Source: Phenylobacterium haematophilum (lineage in GTDB: Bacteria; Pseudomonadota; Alphaproteobacteria; Caulobacterales; Caulobacteraceae). Taken from it: DNA of 64,000 nucleotides. The stretch is from assembly GCF_014196295.1 (NCBI RefSeq), contig NZ_JACIDK010000003.1, positions 372,001-436,000 on the forward strand. The letters run 5' to 3'. Each line of letters begins with the position of its first letter. Position 1 is the stretch's first letter. Under the pieces are notes generated by a model, which saw nothing but the letters and a program-made list of their open reading frames with translations, did not search any database and was not told where the DNA came from. Positions 1 to 6,485 of this stretch are shown one piece after another. The translations under genes and the position numbers were made by a program.

Positions 1-134
1 GTCCGGTCGAGCCGCTGCTGGCGTCGCTGGAGGCCTGCATTCCGGCCCGCACCTCCTGGAGGCTGCATCTGCCGGCCCTGCCGCGCCTGGCCTGGCCCAA
101 GCTGCGCCTGGGCGGCCGCACTGCGCAGGCCTGA
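1..134 (+). CDS. C-terminal end of an unidentified protein (5' partial)
   Basis: An open frame enters the window from the left and ends with TGA at 132-134, giving 43 residues that finish in LRLGGRTAQA. It is rich in Leu, Ala, Pro and Arg and contains no motif I recognise. The codon choice (G or C at most third positions) fits the neighbouring genes, so it is probably real coding sequence. The function cannot be judged from this fragment. Confidence 0.45.
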   Translation, partial: PVEPLLASLEACIPARTSWRLHLPALPRLAWPKLRLGGRTAQA

Positions 135-213
135 TCACGATTGGACGCGTCGGGGAACTCCGCGCGCGGACCAGGGTTGGGTCGCGGCTGGGCGGGCCTC
201 CGGAGGACCCAAG

Positions 214-612
214 ATGAACGCCAAGTTCTTACCCGCCCTCGCGGGCGCCGCGCTCGCGGCGCTGGCCGCATCGGCCGCGGCGCAACAACCGATGCCCTAC
301 GAGCAAGGTCGCGGCGTCAACCCGCCGATCGACAACCCGGCGAACCCGCCAGGCAGGAATTACGAGGCTCCGCCGGTCGCCGAGACCGGGCGGGGCGTGA
401 ACACCGCGGCCACCACGTCCGACCTGCGTGCGGGGTCGCGGGTGAAGGATGCGGCCGGCGCCGAGGTCGGCCAGGTCGTCAAGGTCGACGGCGGAATGGT
501 CACCCTGTCTTCGAAGGGCAAGACGACGAAGGTGCCGATGTCGAGCCTCAGCACCTCGGGCTCTGACATCATCTCATCGACCAGCCGCGCGGAAGTCTGG
601 GCGCCGAAGTAA
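214..612 (+). CDS. Small secreted protein, PRC-barrel-like
   Basis: The 132-residue product starts with a clear Sec signal peptide (residues 1-23, cleavage after ASAAA). A Pro/Asn-rich linker follows, with GRGVN occurring twice (about residues 33 and 59). From about residue 70 a compact domain reads AGSRVKDAAGAEVGQVVKVDG, which resembles the short beta-strand layout of PRC-barrel proteins. GGAGGA lies about six bases before the ATG. It is probably periplasmic. The PRC-barrel assignment is inferred from pattern only, and I cannot name a substrate or partner. Confidence 0.75.
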   Translation: MNAKFLPALAGAALAALAASAAAQQPMPYEQGRGVNPPIDNPANPPGRNYEAPPVAETGRGVNTAATTSDLRAGSRVKDAAGAEVGQVVKVDGGMVTLSSKGKTTKVPMSSLSTSGSDIISSTSRAEVWAPK

Positions 613-775
613 CCACAAGCAACATCTCCAGCGCCCGATCGGGGGGCTCAGGCCAAAAACGTCCTTGGCCACGGCCATCTGAACAGCGATAAGGTTGGCG
701 TGACGAGCGCCGCGGCCATACCGTGGCTTCGATAATCCGCGCCCGATCGGGCGTCGCTTGGGGAGATCGCCGTAG

Positions 776-1858
776 ATGAAAGCCGCAGTGCTGCGCGAAG
801 TGGGCAAGCCGCTTCAAATCGAAGACGTCCAGATCAACAAGCCGGGCCCGCACGAAGTGCTGATCCGCACCAAGGCCGCCGGCCTCTGCCACTCCGATCT
901 GCACTTCATGCAAGGCTCCTATCCGACGGCGCTCCCGGCGGTGCTGGGCCATGAGAGCGCCGGCGTCGTCGAGCAGGTCGGGTCGGAAGTGCGTACCGTG
1001 AAGCCGGGCGACCACGTCATCACCTGCCTCTCGGCCTACTGCGGCCATTGCGAGTTCTGCCTGACCGGCCACCTGTCGCTGTGCGTGTCCCCCGACACCA
1101 AGCGCGACGCCGAACAGGAGCCGCGTCTGAAGGCCACCACCGGCCCGATGCAGCAGTACCTGAACCTGTCGTCCTTCGCCGAGCAGATGCTGATTCACGA
1201 GCATGCCTGCGTCGCGATCCGCAAGGACATGCCGCTGGACCGCGCCGCCCTGATCGGCTGCTCGGTGATGACCGGCGTCGGCGCGGCGATCCACACCTCG
1301 AATGTCCGCCCGGGCGAGACCGTGGCGGTCATCGGCTGCGGCGGCGTCGGCCTGGCGGCGATCAACGGCGCGGCGATCGCCGGCGCCTCGCGGATCATCG
1401 CGATCGACATGGTGTCCTCGAAGGGCAACCTAGCCTCGCAGTTCGGCGCCACCGACTTCATCGACGCCTCCAAGACCGACGCGGTCAAGGAAGTGCTCGA
1501 GATGACAAAGGGCGGCGTGCACCACGCGTTCGAAGCCATCGGCCTGGCCAAGACCGCCGAGCAGGCGTTCGGCATGCTCCGCCGCGGCGGCACCGCCAAT
1601 GTCATCGGCATGATCCCGATCGGCCAGACCGTCACCCTGCCGGGCTTCGCCTTCCTGTCCGAGAAGCGCATCCAGGGCTCGATGATGGGCTCGAACCGCT
1701 TCCCGGTCGACATGCCGCGCCTGGTGGACTTCTACATGTCCGGCAAGCTGAAGCTCGACGAGATGATCTCGCAGCGCATCAAGCTGGAGCAGGTCAACGA
1801 AGGCTTCGACGAGATGAAGAAGGGCGAACTGGCCCGCTCGGTCATCGTCTTCGACTGA
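776..1858 (+). CDS. Zinc-dependent alcohol dehydrogenase (MDR family)
   Basis: The 360-residue protein is a full-length zinc alcohol dehydrogenase that oxidises or reduces alcohols and aldehydes with NAD(P). Catalytic zinc ligands are visible at Cys38, His59-Glu60 and Cys162. The structural zinc loop has four cysteines at 89, 92, 95 and 103. The dinucleotide-binding motif GCGGVG lies at about 187-192. The layout resembles class III and related enzymes, but the substrate cannot be read from the sequence. It is monocistronic and is followed by a strong intrinsic terminator at 1889-1915. Confidence 0.93.
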   Translation: MKAAVLREVGKPLQIEDVQINKPGPHEVLIRTKAAGLCHSDLHFMQGSYPTALPAVLGHESAGVVEQVGSEVRTVKPGDHVITCLSAYCGHCEFCLTGHLSLCVSPDTKRDAEQEPRLKATTGPMQQYLNLSSFAEQMLIHEHACVAIRKDMPLDRAALIGCSVMTGVGAAIHTSNVRPGETVAVIGCGGVGLAAINGAAIAGASRIIAIDMVSSKGNLASQFGATDFIDASKTDAVKEVLEMTKGGVHHAFEAIGLAKTAEQAFGMLRRGGTANVIGMIPIGQTVTLPGFAFLSEKRIQGSMMGSNRFPVDMPRLVDFYMSGKLKLDEMISQRIKLEQVNEGFDEMKKGELARSVIVFD

Positions 1859-1888
1859 CGAAGAATTCCCCCGCTGGGGACGATCTGG

Positions 1889-1915
1889 AGCCCTCCCCTC
1901 GGGGAGGGCTTTTTT
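1889..1915 (+). terminator. Intrinsic terminator of the alcohol dehydrogenase gene
   Basis: AGCCCTCCCC (1889-1898) is exactly complementary to GGGGAGGGCT (1901-1910) and is followed directly by a run of T (1910-1915). It begins 30 bases after the stop codon of the dehydrogenase gene. Confidence 0.9.
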
Positions 1916-2025
1916 CGTGGGCGGGTGCTCGCTCAACTATTTGTAAGGCCCGCGCCCGGGGCGCGTCAGGTGGCGGGGCGAGGCTTGCTGACAGGCGGAT
2001 GTCCCCGCCGTTCGGAGCAAGTCCC

Positions 2026-2220
2026 ATGAAGCCCACCCTCATCGTCGCTGGTTCGCTGGCCGCCTCGCTCGCCCTGGCCGGTGTCGCCATGGCCGCTGCG
2101 CCGACCGCCGCCCCGGCGACCCAGTCCGCGCCTGCCAAGCCCGCCGCCCATCACAAGAAGCATAAGTCGCACCACAAGGCCGCTCGGGTGGCGACTGCGA
2201 CGACGCCTGCCGCCAAGTAG
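2026..2220 (+). CDS. Small secreted His/Lys-rich protein
   Basis: This 64-residue protein has a signal peptide (residues 1-24, ending AMAAA). The mature part is short and dominated by Ala, Pro, Lys and His, with the cluster HHKKHKSHHK at about residues 42-51. Start choice: ATG at 2026 with GGAGCAA upstream at 2014-2020. The same frame is open far upstream inside the dehydrogenase gene, but only this start gives a signal peptide. The basic, histidine-rich mature part could bind metal or nucleic acid, which is inference only. The next gene, 25 bases downstream, has the same build. Confidence 0.7.
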   Translation: MKPTLIVAGSLAASLALAGVAMAAAPTAAPATQSAPAKPAAHHKKHKSHHKAARVATATTPAAK

Positions 2221-2245
2221 CCGGGCGAGCCAAGGAGGAAACGCC

Positions 2246-2488
2246 ATGTTCCGCAGTCTGTCCCTGATGACGGCGCTGGCCCTCGTCGCCGGTCTTTCGG
2301 CCGGCGGCGCGGCCTCGGCCGCGACCCAGTGTCGCGACGCCCAGGGGCATTTCACCAAGTGTTCGGCCGCTACCCCGGCCAAGCCTGAAAAGTGCCGAGA
2401 CGCCAAGGGGCACTACGCCAAGTGCTCGCCAGCCAAGGCGACGACCGTCGCCAAGACGCCTCCTGCCGCCAAGGCCCCGACCAAGTAG
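2246..2488 (+). CDS. Small secreted protein with two CRDA-x-GH-x2-KC repeats
   Basis: An 80-residue protein with a signal peptide (about residues 1-26). The mature part carries two near-identical 12-residue repeats, CRDAQGHFTKCS (about 29-40) and CRDAKGHYAKCS (about 51-62), then an Ala/Lys/Pro tail. Each repeat has two cysteines ten residues apart and one histidine, which suggests disulfides in the periplasm or metal coordination. The ribosome binding site AAGGAGGAA precedes the ATG. It is probably co-transcribed with the gene ending at 2220. No function is known to me. Confidence 0.75.
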   Translation: MFRSLSLMTALALVAGLSAGGAASAATQCRDAQGHFTKCSAATPAKPEKCRDAKGHYAKCSPAKATTVAKTPPAAKAPTK

Positions 2489-2499
2489 GAGGCTGGGAG

Positions 2500-2535
2500 C
2501 CCCCGGGCGGATCGCACCCGGCCCGGGGGTTCTAT
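2500..2535. terminator. Shared terminator hairpin between convergent genes
   Basis: CCCCCGGGC (2500-2508) pairs with GCCCGGGGG (2521-2529), followed on the plus strand by TTCTATTTC. It lies between the stop of the small repeat protein at 2488 and the stop of the minus-strand TetR gene at 2532. It can serve the plus-strand transcript well. Use by the minus strand is less clear because its downstream flank is not T-rich. Confidence 0.65.
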
Positions 2536-3797
2536 TTCACGAAGTAGCCGAGCAAGGCCGGGCGGAGGTACTCCTCCATCACCCCGTCCGTGACCACCGG
2601 GCGCCGCCGCGGTTCCAGCGGTAGACAGGCGTTGAACGTCACCATCATCGCATGAGCCGCGAGCAGCGGATCGACCGGACGGATCGAGCCGTCGGCCACG
2701 CCGTCGGCGATGATGCCGGCGAATGAGTTCGTCGTCTGGAGGAACCGCACCAGCATCTGCCGGCGCATGGCCGGCGGCACCGCAGCGATGCAATGGTGGC
2801 GCAGCAGCCGTCCGCCGGCGCTCTGCGCCTGCAGCATGCCCAGCGAAGTCACCGCCAGCCACAGCCGCGTCCAGTTGCTGCCCGCCTTGGCTGCTTCGCG
2901 CTTGGCCTGGTCGATCAGGTCGAAGGTGGCGCCGAAGCAGGCGACGGCCAACTCGTCCTTGTCGGCGTTGTGGTGATAGAACGAACCCTTGGTGACCTTG
3001 AGTTCGGCCGAAATCTTGTCGACCGACGCGCCGCGGTACCCCTCGCGGTTCATCAGCTTCGTCGCGGCCAGCAGGAATCGGTCGCGGGTGACCTCGTCGT
3101 TTTCGGCGCTCAGCGCGCCAAGCTGCAGCAGCGGTCCGTCGGGCCAGGGCTGATGGACGGCCGGGAGGCCGTTGATCATGATGTCGCTTAGCCGGGCGGC
3201 GACGCGCGGATAGTCCTGCGGCTCATAGGTCGGCAGCCAGGTGTCAGCCCAGGTGAGCTGGTTCACCACCAGTCGCGCCAGGCCCTGGCGGCGCGGCGTG
3301 CTGACCCACGGGGTGTCGTCCGACTTCAGCAGTCGTCCGATGCGGACGTAGAGCGCCTCGAAGCTCTGGATCACTGGCTGCTTCTGTTCGCCTTCGATCA
3401 GATAGACTTCGCTGAACGGCGCCAGCACATCCTCCTCGCCGACCTCGATGCGGCGGCGGGTTTCGAAGTAGGCGGCGATGAAGGCGGTCAGGCGCTCGGC
3501 CGGAGTGGTGTGGGTCTCAGCCTCGTCGAGCATGAGCGCGAAGCGGGCGATGGTGTCGCGCAACACCGCCGCGGCGAGATCTTCCTTGCGCTTGAAGTAG
3601 TAGGTGAGGCTGACCGGGTGCAGGTCCATCCGCTTGGCCACGGCGGCCAGGGTGAACCCGCTCATGCCCTGGTCGGCGAACACCTGGGTCGCGGCCGCCA
3701 TGATGGCGTCGCGCTTGGCGGCGTAACGCGCGCGGGGCTTGGGATTGACGGATGCAGTCAAGGCGGCTCTCCGCGCGAGCAGGGTTCGATCCGCCAC
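2532..3797 (-). CDS. TetR-family regulator with two complete TetR units
   Basis: At 421 residues this is about twice the usual TetR length, and it contains two DNA-binding heads. The first helix-turn-helix spans about residues 28-74 and reads ...TLAAVAKRMDLHPVSLTYYFKRKEDL. The second spans about 236-283 and reads ...SVDKISAELKVTKGSFYHHNADKDEL. Each head is followed by its own alpha-helical ligand or dimerisation region. One chain could therefore work as a single-chain pseudo-dimer, or bind two operators. No repressed partner is obvious, since the flanking genes point away or converge. It may be autoregulated or may act elsewhere. Confidence 0.9.
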   Translation of the reverse strand: MADRTLLARRAALTASVNPKPRARYAAKRDAIMAAATQVFADQGMSGFTLAAVAKRMDLHPVSLTYYFKRKEDLAAAVLRDTIARFALMLDEAETHTTPAERLTAFIAAYFETRRRIEVGEEDVLAPFSEVYLIEGEQKQPVIQSFEALYVRIGRLLKSDDTPWVSTPRRQGLARLVVNQLTWADTWLPTYEPQDYPRVAARLSDIMINGLPAVHQPWPDGPLLQLGALSAENDEVTRDRFLLAATKLMNREGYRGASVDKISAELKVTKGSFYHHNADKDELAVACFGATFDLIDQAKREAAKAGSNWTRLWLAVTSLGMLQAQSAGGRLLRHHCIAAVPPAMRRQMLVRFLQTTNSFAGIIADGVADGSIRPVDPLLAAHAMMVTFNACLPLEPRRRPVVTDGVMEEYLRPALLGYFVK

Positions 3798-3852
3798 TTT
3801 AGTGCGCGCGAGAGCCGGTTGGAAGCCGCGTGGCGGCTTCCCCTAGGACAAC

Positions 3853-5211
3853 CTAACGTCGCAGCGCCAGGGGCGGGGCGGTGTCGGCGACCGCCAAGCG
3901 GGCGGGCGCCTCGTCGGCGCCTTGCTCTCGGACGAGAGCGTCGATGCGGGCCTTCTGGGCGCGGAAGGCGGCCAGTTCGCCGCCAGCCAGCACGGTGCCC
4001 TGCGGCACCTTCGCGCCGATCGGGTTCACGCGTTTGCCGTTCTGCCAGATCTCGTAGTGCAGATGCGGGCCGGTGGAGGCGCCGGTCGACCCGACATAGG
4101 CCACGACCTGGCCCTGGCTGATGCGCGCGCCGGCTTTGATGCCCTTTCCGAAGCGCGAGAGGTGAGCGTAGCCGGTCTCGAAGCCGCCGGAGTGACGGAT
4201 CCGCACCCAGTTGCCGTAGCCGCCCCAGCGTCGGGCTTCGACGACGACGCCGTCGCCGGCGGCGAGCACAGGGGTGCCGGTCCCGGCCCCGAAGTCGATA
4301 CCCTGGTGCATGCGGTTGTAGCCGAGGATCGGGTGACGGCGCATGCCGAAGCGGCTGGTCATCCGCGCGTTGTCGACCGGCGTGCGCAGCAGGAAGCCTT
4401 TGATGTTCTTGCCCGTTTCGTCGAAGTACTGGACATCGCCGTTCTGGCGCTCGAAGCGATAGAACTGCACGCCCTTGATCTGGGCGTACTCCAGGTCGCC
4501 GGTCTCGATGGTGCGGCCGCTCTCGGTGACCTTGCGGTCGAAGACCATGGTGAATTCGTCGCCGGGCTTCAGGTCGCGGTCGAAGTCGACCTTGTGCGAG
4601 AACAGCTTGACCATGCCGGCGACGATCGAGGGGTTGGCCCCCATGCGCGAGGCGCTCTCGTAGAGCGAGCCGGTGATCTCGCCGCGGGCGACCATCTGCT
4701 CGTCGCGGATTTTTTCCTCCAGCTCGCGCAGGCGCAGGGCGCCGTCGAACGTGCGCGAGAGGGTGATGGACTGGGCCGGACCGGTGCGGAGCGAGAGGCC
4801 CACGAGGCGGGCCGGGCCGCGCTCGCCGCGCGGCTTGGCGACGGCGGCGTCGAAGGCCATGCCGGCCTTGATGTGCACCGTGTCCATGGCCTCCGCCAGG
4901 GTCTCGACGGCGCGGCGGGCCTCGTCGCGCGGCACGCCGGCGCGCTCGACAGCGGACTCCAGCGTCTCACCAGGCAGCACCTTGACCGGGACGCTCCGCG
5001 GACGGCCGAAACCGGGCTGGGCTTCGGACTGAGTAAAGGCGGCGTGCTGCAGGGCGGTGATCGCCGCCGGATCGAGCGGCGCTTTGGTGGGAGCCGCGGC
5101 CTCGTCGGCGGTCAGCTTCCAGCCTAGCGCCAGGGCGGCGACGCCGGCGGCGCCAATGGCCAGGCGCGGAGTCAGCCGAAAGGTCGGACGTCGCGGATCG
5201 AACTCTTGCAT
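3853..5211 (-). CDS. M23 (lysostaphin-type) peptidoglycan endopeptidase, membrane-anchored
   Basis: Family M23 zinc endopeptidases cut peptide cross-links in the periplasm during growth and division. The 452-residue product has an N-terminal membrane anchor (about 16-35), a LysM/OapA-like region with VKVLPGETLESAVERAGV (about 77-94), a middle domain as in MepM/ShyA proteins, and a C-terminal M23 domain. The domain shows HxxxD (HQGID, about 302-306), AHL (about 349-351) and HLHYE (about 383-387), so the zinc site looks complete. I chose ATG 5211, preceded by GGGGG, over the GTG at 5238. Upstream AT-rich DNA (about 5280-5325) holds TTAACC-like elements that might bind CtrA, but none matches the full box. 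Confidence 0.9.
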   Translation of the reverse strand: MQEFDPRRPTFRLTPRLAIGAAGVAALALGWKLTADEAAAPTKAPLDPAAITALQHAAFTQSEAQPGFGRPRSVPVKVLPGETLESAVERAGVPRDEARRAVETLAEAMDTVHIKAGMAFDAAVAKPRGERGPARLVGLSLRTGPAQSITLSRTFDGALRLRELEEKIRDEQMVARGEITGSLYESASRMGANPSIVAGMVKLFSHKVDFDRDLKPGDEFTMVFDRKVTESGRTIETGDLEYAQIKGVQFYRFERQNGDVQYFDETGKNIKGFLLRTPVDNARMTSRFGMRRHPILGYNRMHQGIDFGAGTGTPVLAAGDGVVVEARRWGGYGNWVRIRHSGGFETGYAHLSRFGKGIKAGARISQGQVVAYVGSTGASTGPHLHYEIWQNGKRVNPIGAKVPQGTVLAGGELAAFRAQKARIDALVREQGADEAPARLAVADTAPPLALRR

Positions 5212-5347
5212 CGTGCCCCCGTACTCGCGACGCCACACGGCCTGCCGGCCAATGCGAAAGCTGCGTCGTAACTGGCGAACGGCTTAACCGTTCTCTACCG
5301 ATATGGTTAATCGCCGGTAACCAATCCGGCGACCCTCACAGCTCCGG

Positions 5348-5707
5348 TTAGAGCAGACCAAGGACCAGTTCGGCAGGACGGCACAGCGCCGCACCCTTTG
5401 GGGTCGAGACGATAGGGCGATTCACGAGGATCGGATCGAGGATCATGGCCGCGATGACGGCCTCGTCGGAGGTGGCCGGATCGGTCAGGCCGAGCTCAAC
5501 GGCCTTGGTGCCGCGTTCGCGCAGGAACTCTCGGGGGGAGACGCCCATCTTGGCCGCGAGGGCGACCAACTGGTCTTTGGTCCAGCCGGTCTTCAGGTAC
5601 TCGACGACGGTGGGCTCGAGGCCCTTTTCGCGCAGCAGCGCCAGGGTGTTGCGCGAGGTCCCGCAGGCGGGATTGTGATAGATAATGATTTCGTCCTGCG
5701 CGGTCAT
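5348..5707 (-). CDS. arsC: ArsC-family arsenate reductase (glutaredoxin-linked type)
   Basis: The 119-residue protein has the thioredoxin-like ArsC/Spx fold with the active site HNPACGTSRNT, catalytic Cys at position 15. Family members reduce arsenate to arsenite using glutaredoxin and glutathione. The later RERGTK and NRPIVSTPKGA segments match the arginine-containing C-terminal half of the family. I chose the ATG at 5707 because GGAGGA precedes it; an open frame to 5749 lacks such a signal. No other ars genes are nearby, so the true substrate is uncertain and this may be a YfgD-type member. Confidence 0.88.
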   Translation of the reverse strand: MTAQDEIIIYHNPACGTSRNTLALLREKGLEPTVVEYLKTGWTKDQLVALAAKMGVSPREFLRERGTKAVELGLTDPATSDEAVIAAMILDPILVNRPIVSTPKGAALCRPAELVLGLL

Positions 5708-5881
5708 GCGGGTCCTCCGTGGCCTGGGTGGGCTCAGCGGGATCGGCATAGCGCGTTCGCCCGCCGGTACGCCAGACCCGCGACGGTCTTGTGAAAACCA
5801 GCGCTTGTTCTTGACGGACGGCGGGTGGGGTTCGATCTAGGTCCGATCTGGGCCATTTCGATTTTCGGAGAACTGCAGACG

Positions 5882-6481
5882 ATGAAGAAGCTTCTCGCGG
5901 CCGCGAGCATGGCGATGCTGATCGCCACCCCGGCCTTCGCCCAGATGCCCGGCGCCCCGGACACCTCGCGCATCGCCGCGGCGACCTACAAGGTCGACGG
6001 CCACCATACTCAGGTCGTCTGGTCCCTGAACCACATGGGCTTCTCGGTCCTGTACGGCATGTTCGGCGAGATGACCGGCAGCCTGACCCTGGACCCGGCC
6101 AATCCTTCGGCGGCCAAGGTGGTCATCGACATCCCGATGTCGGGCTCGACCACGACCTCGCCCGGCTTCACCAAGCACCTGGCCAGCAAGGACCTCCTCG
6201 ACGTCGAGAAGTTCCCGACCGCCAAGTTCGTCTCGACCTCGGTCGTCGTCGACGGCCAGACCGCCAAGATCAACGGCGACCTGACCCTGAAGGGCGTGAC
6301 CAAGCCGGTGACCCTCGACGCCAAGCTGACCGGCGCTGGGACCAATCCGATGAGCAAGGCGGCCACCGTCGGCTTCGAAGCCACCGCCAAGATCAAGCGC
6401 AGCGATTTCGGCCTGGGCTACGCCCTGCCGGTGGTCGGCGACGACGTCGACCTGAAGATCACGGCCGCCTTCGAGAAGTAA
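5882..6481 (+). CDS. YceI-family periplasmic lipid-binding protein
   Basis: A 199-residue protein with a Sec signal peptide (about residues 1-20, cleavage after AFA). The mature part is a YceI lipocalin-like barrel: it starts YKVDGHHTQVVWSLNHMGFS and later has DLLDVEKFPTAKF and INGDLTLKGVTKPVTLDAKL, all typical of the family. YceI proteins bind isoprenoid-type lipids in the periplasm. I start at the ATG at 5882, since the open frame to 5825 would add residues before the signal peptide. Its stop lies four bases from the stop of the convergent M28 peptidase gene. Confidence 0.93.
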   Translation: MKKLLAAASMAMLIATPAFAQMPGAPDTSRIAAATYKVDGHHTQVVWSLNHMGFSVLYGMFGEMTGSLTLDPANPSAAKVVIDIPMSGSTTTSPGFTKHLASKDLLDVEKFPTAKFVSTSVVVDGQTAKINGDLTLKGVTKPVTLDAKLTGAGTNPMSKAATVGFEATAKIKRSDFGLGYALPVVGDDVDLKITAAFEK

Positions 6482-6485
6482 GGCG

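Noticed and set aside
5280..5325. CtrA box upstream of the M23 peptidase gene
   Set aside because: TTAACC-type elements exist, but none reaches TTAA-N7-TTAA with fewer than two mismatches.
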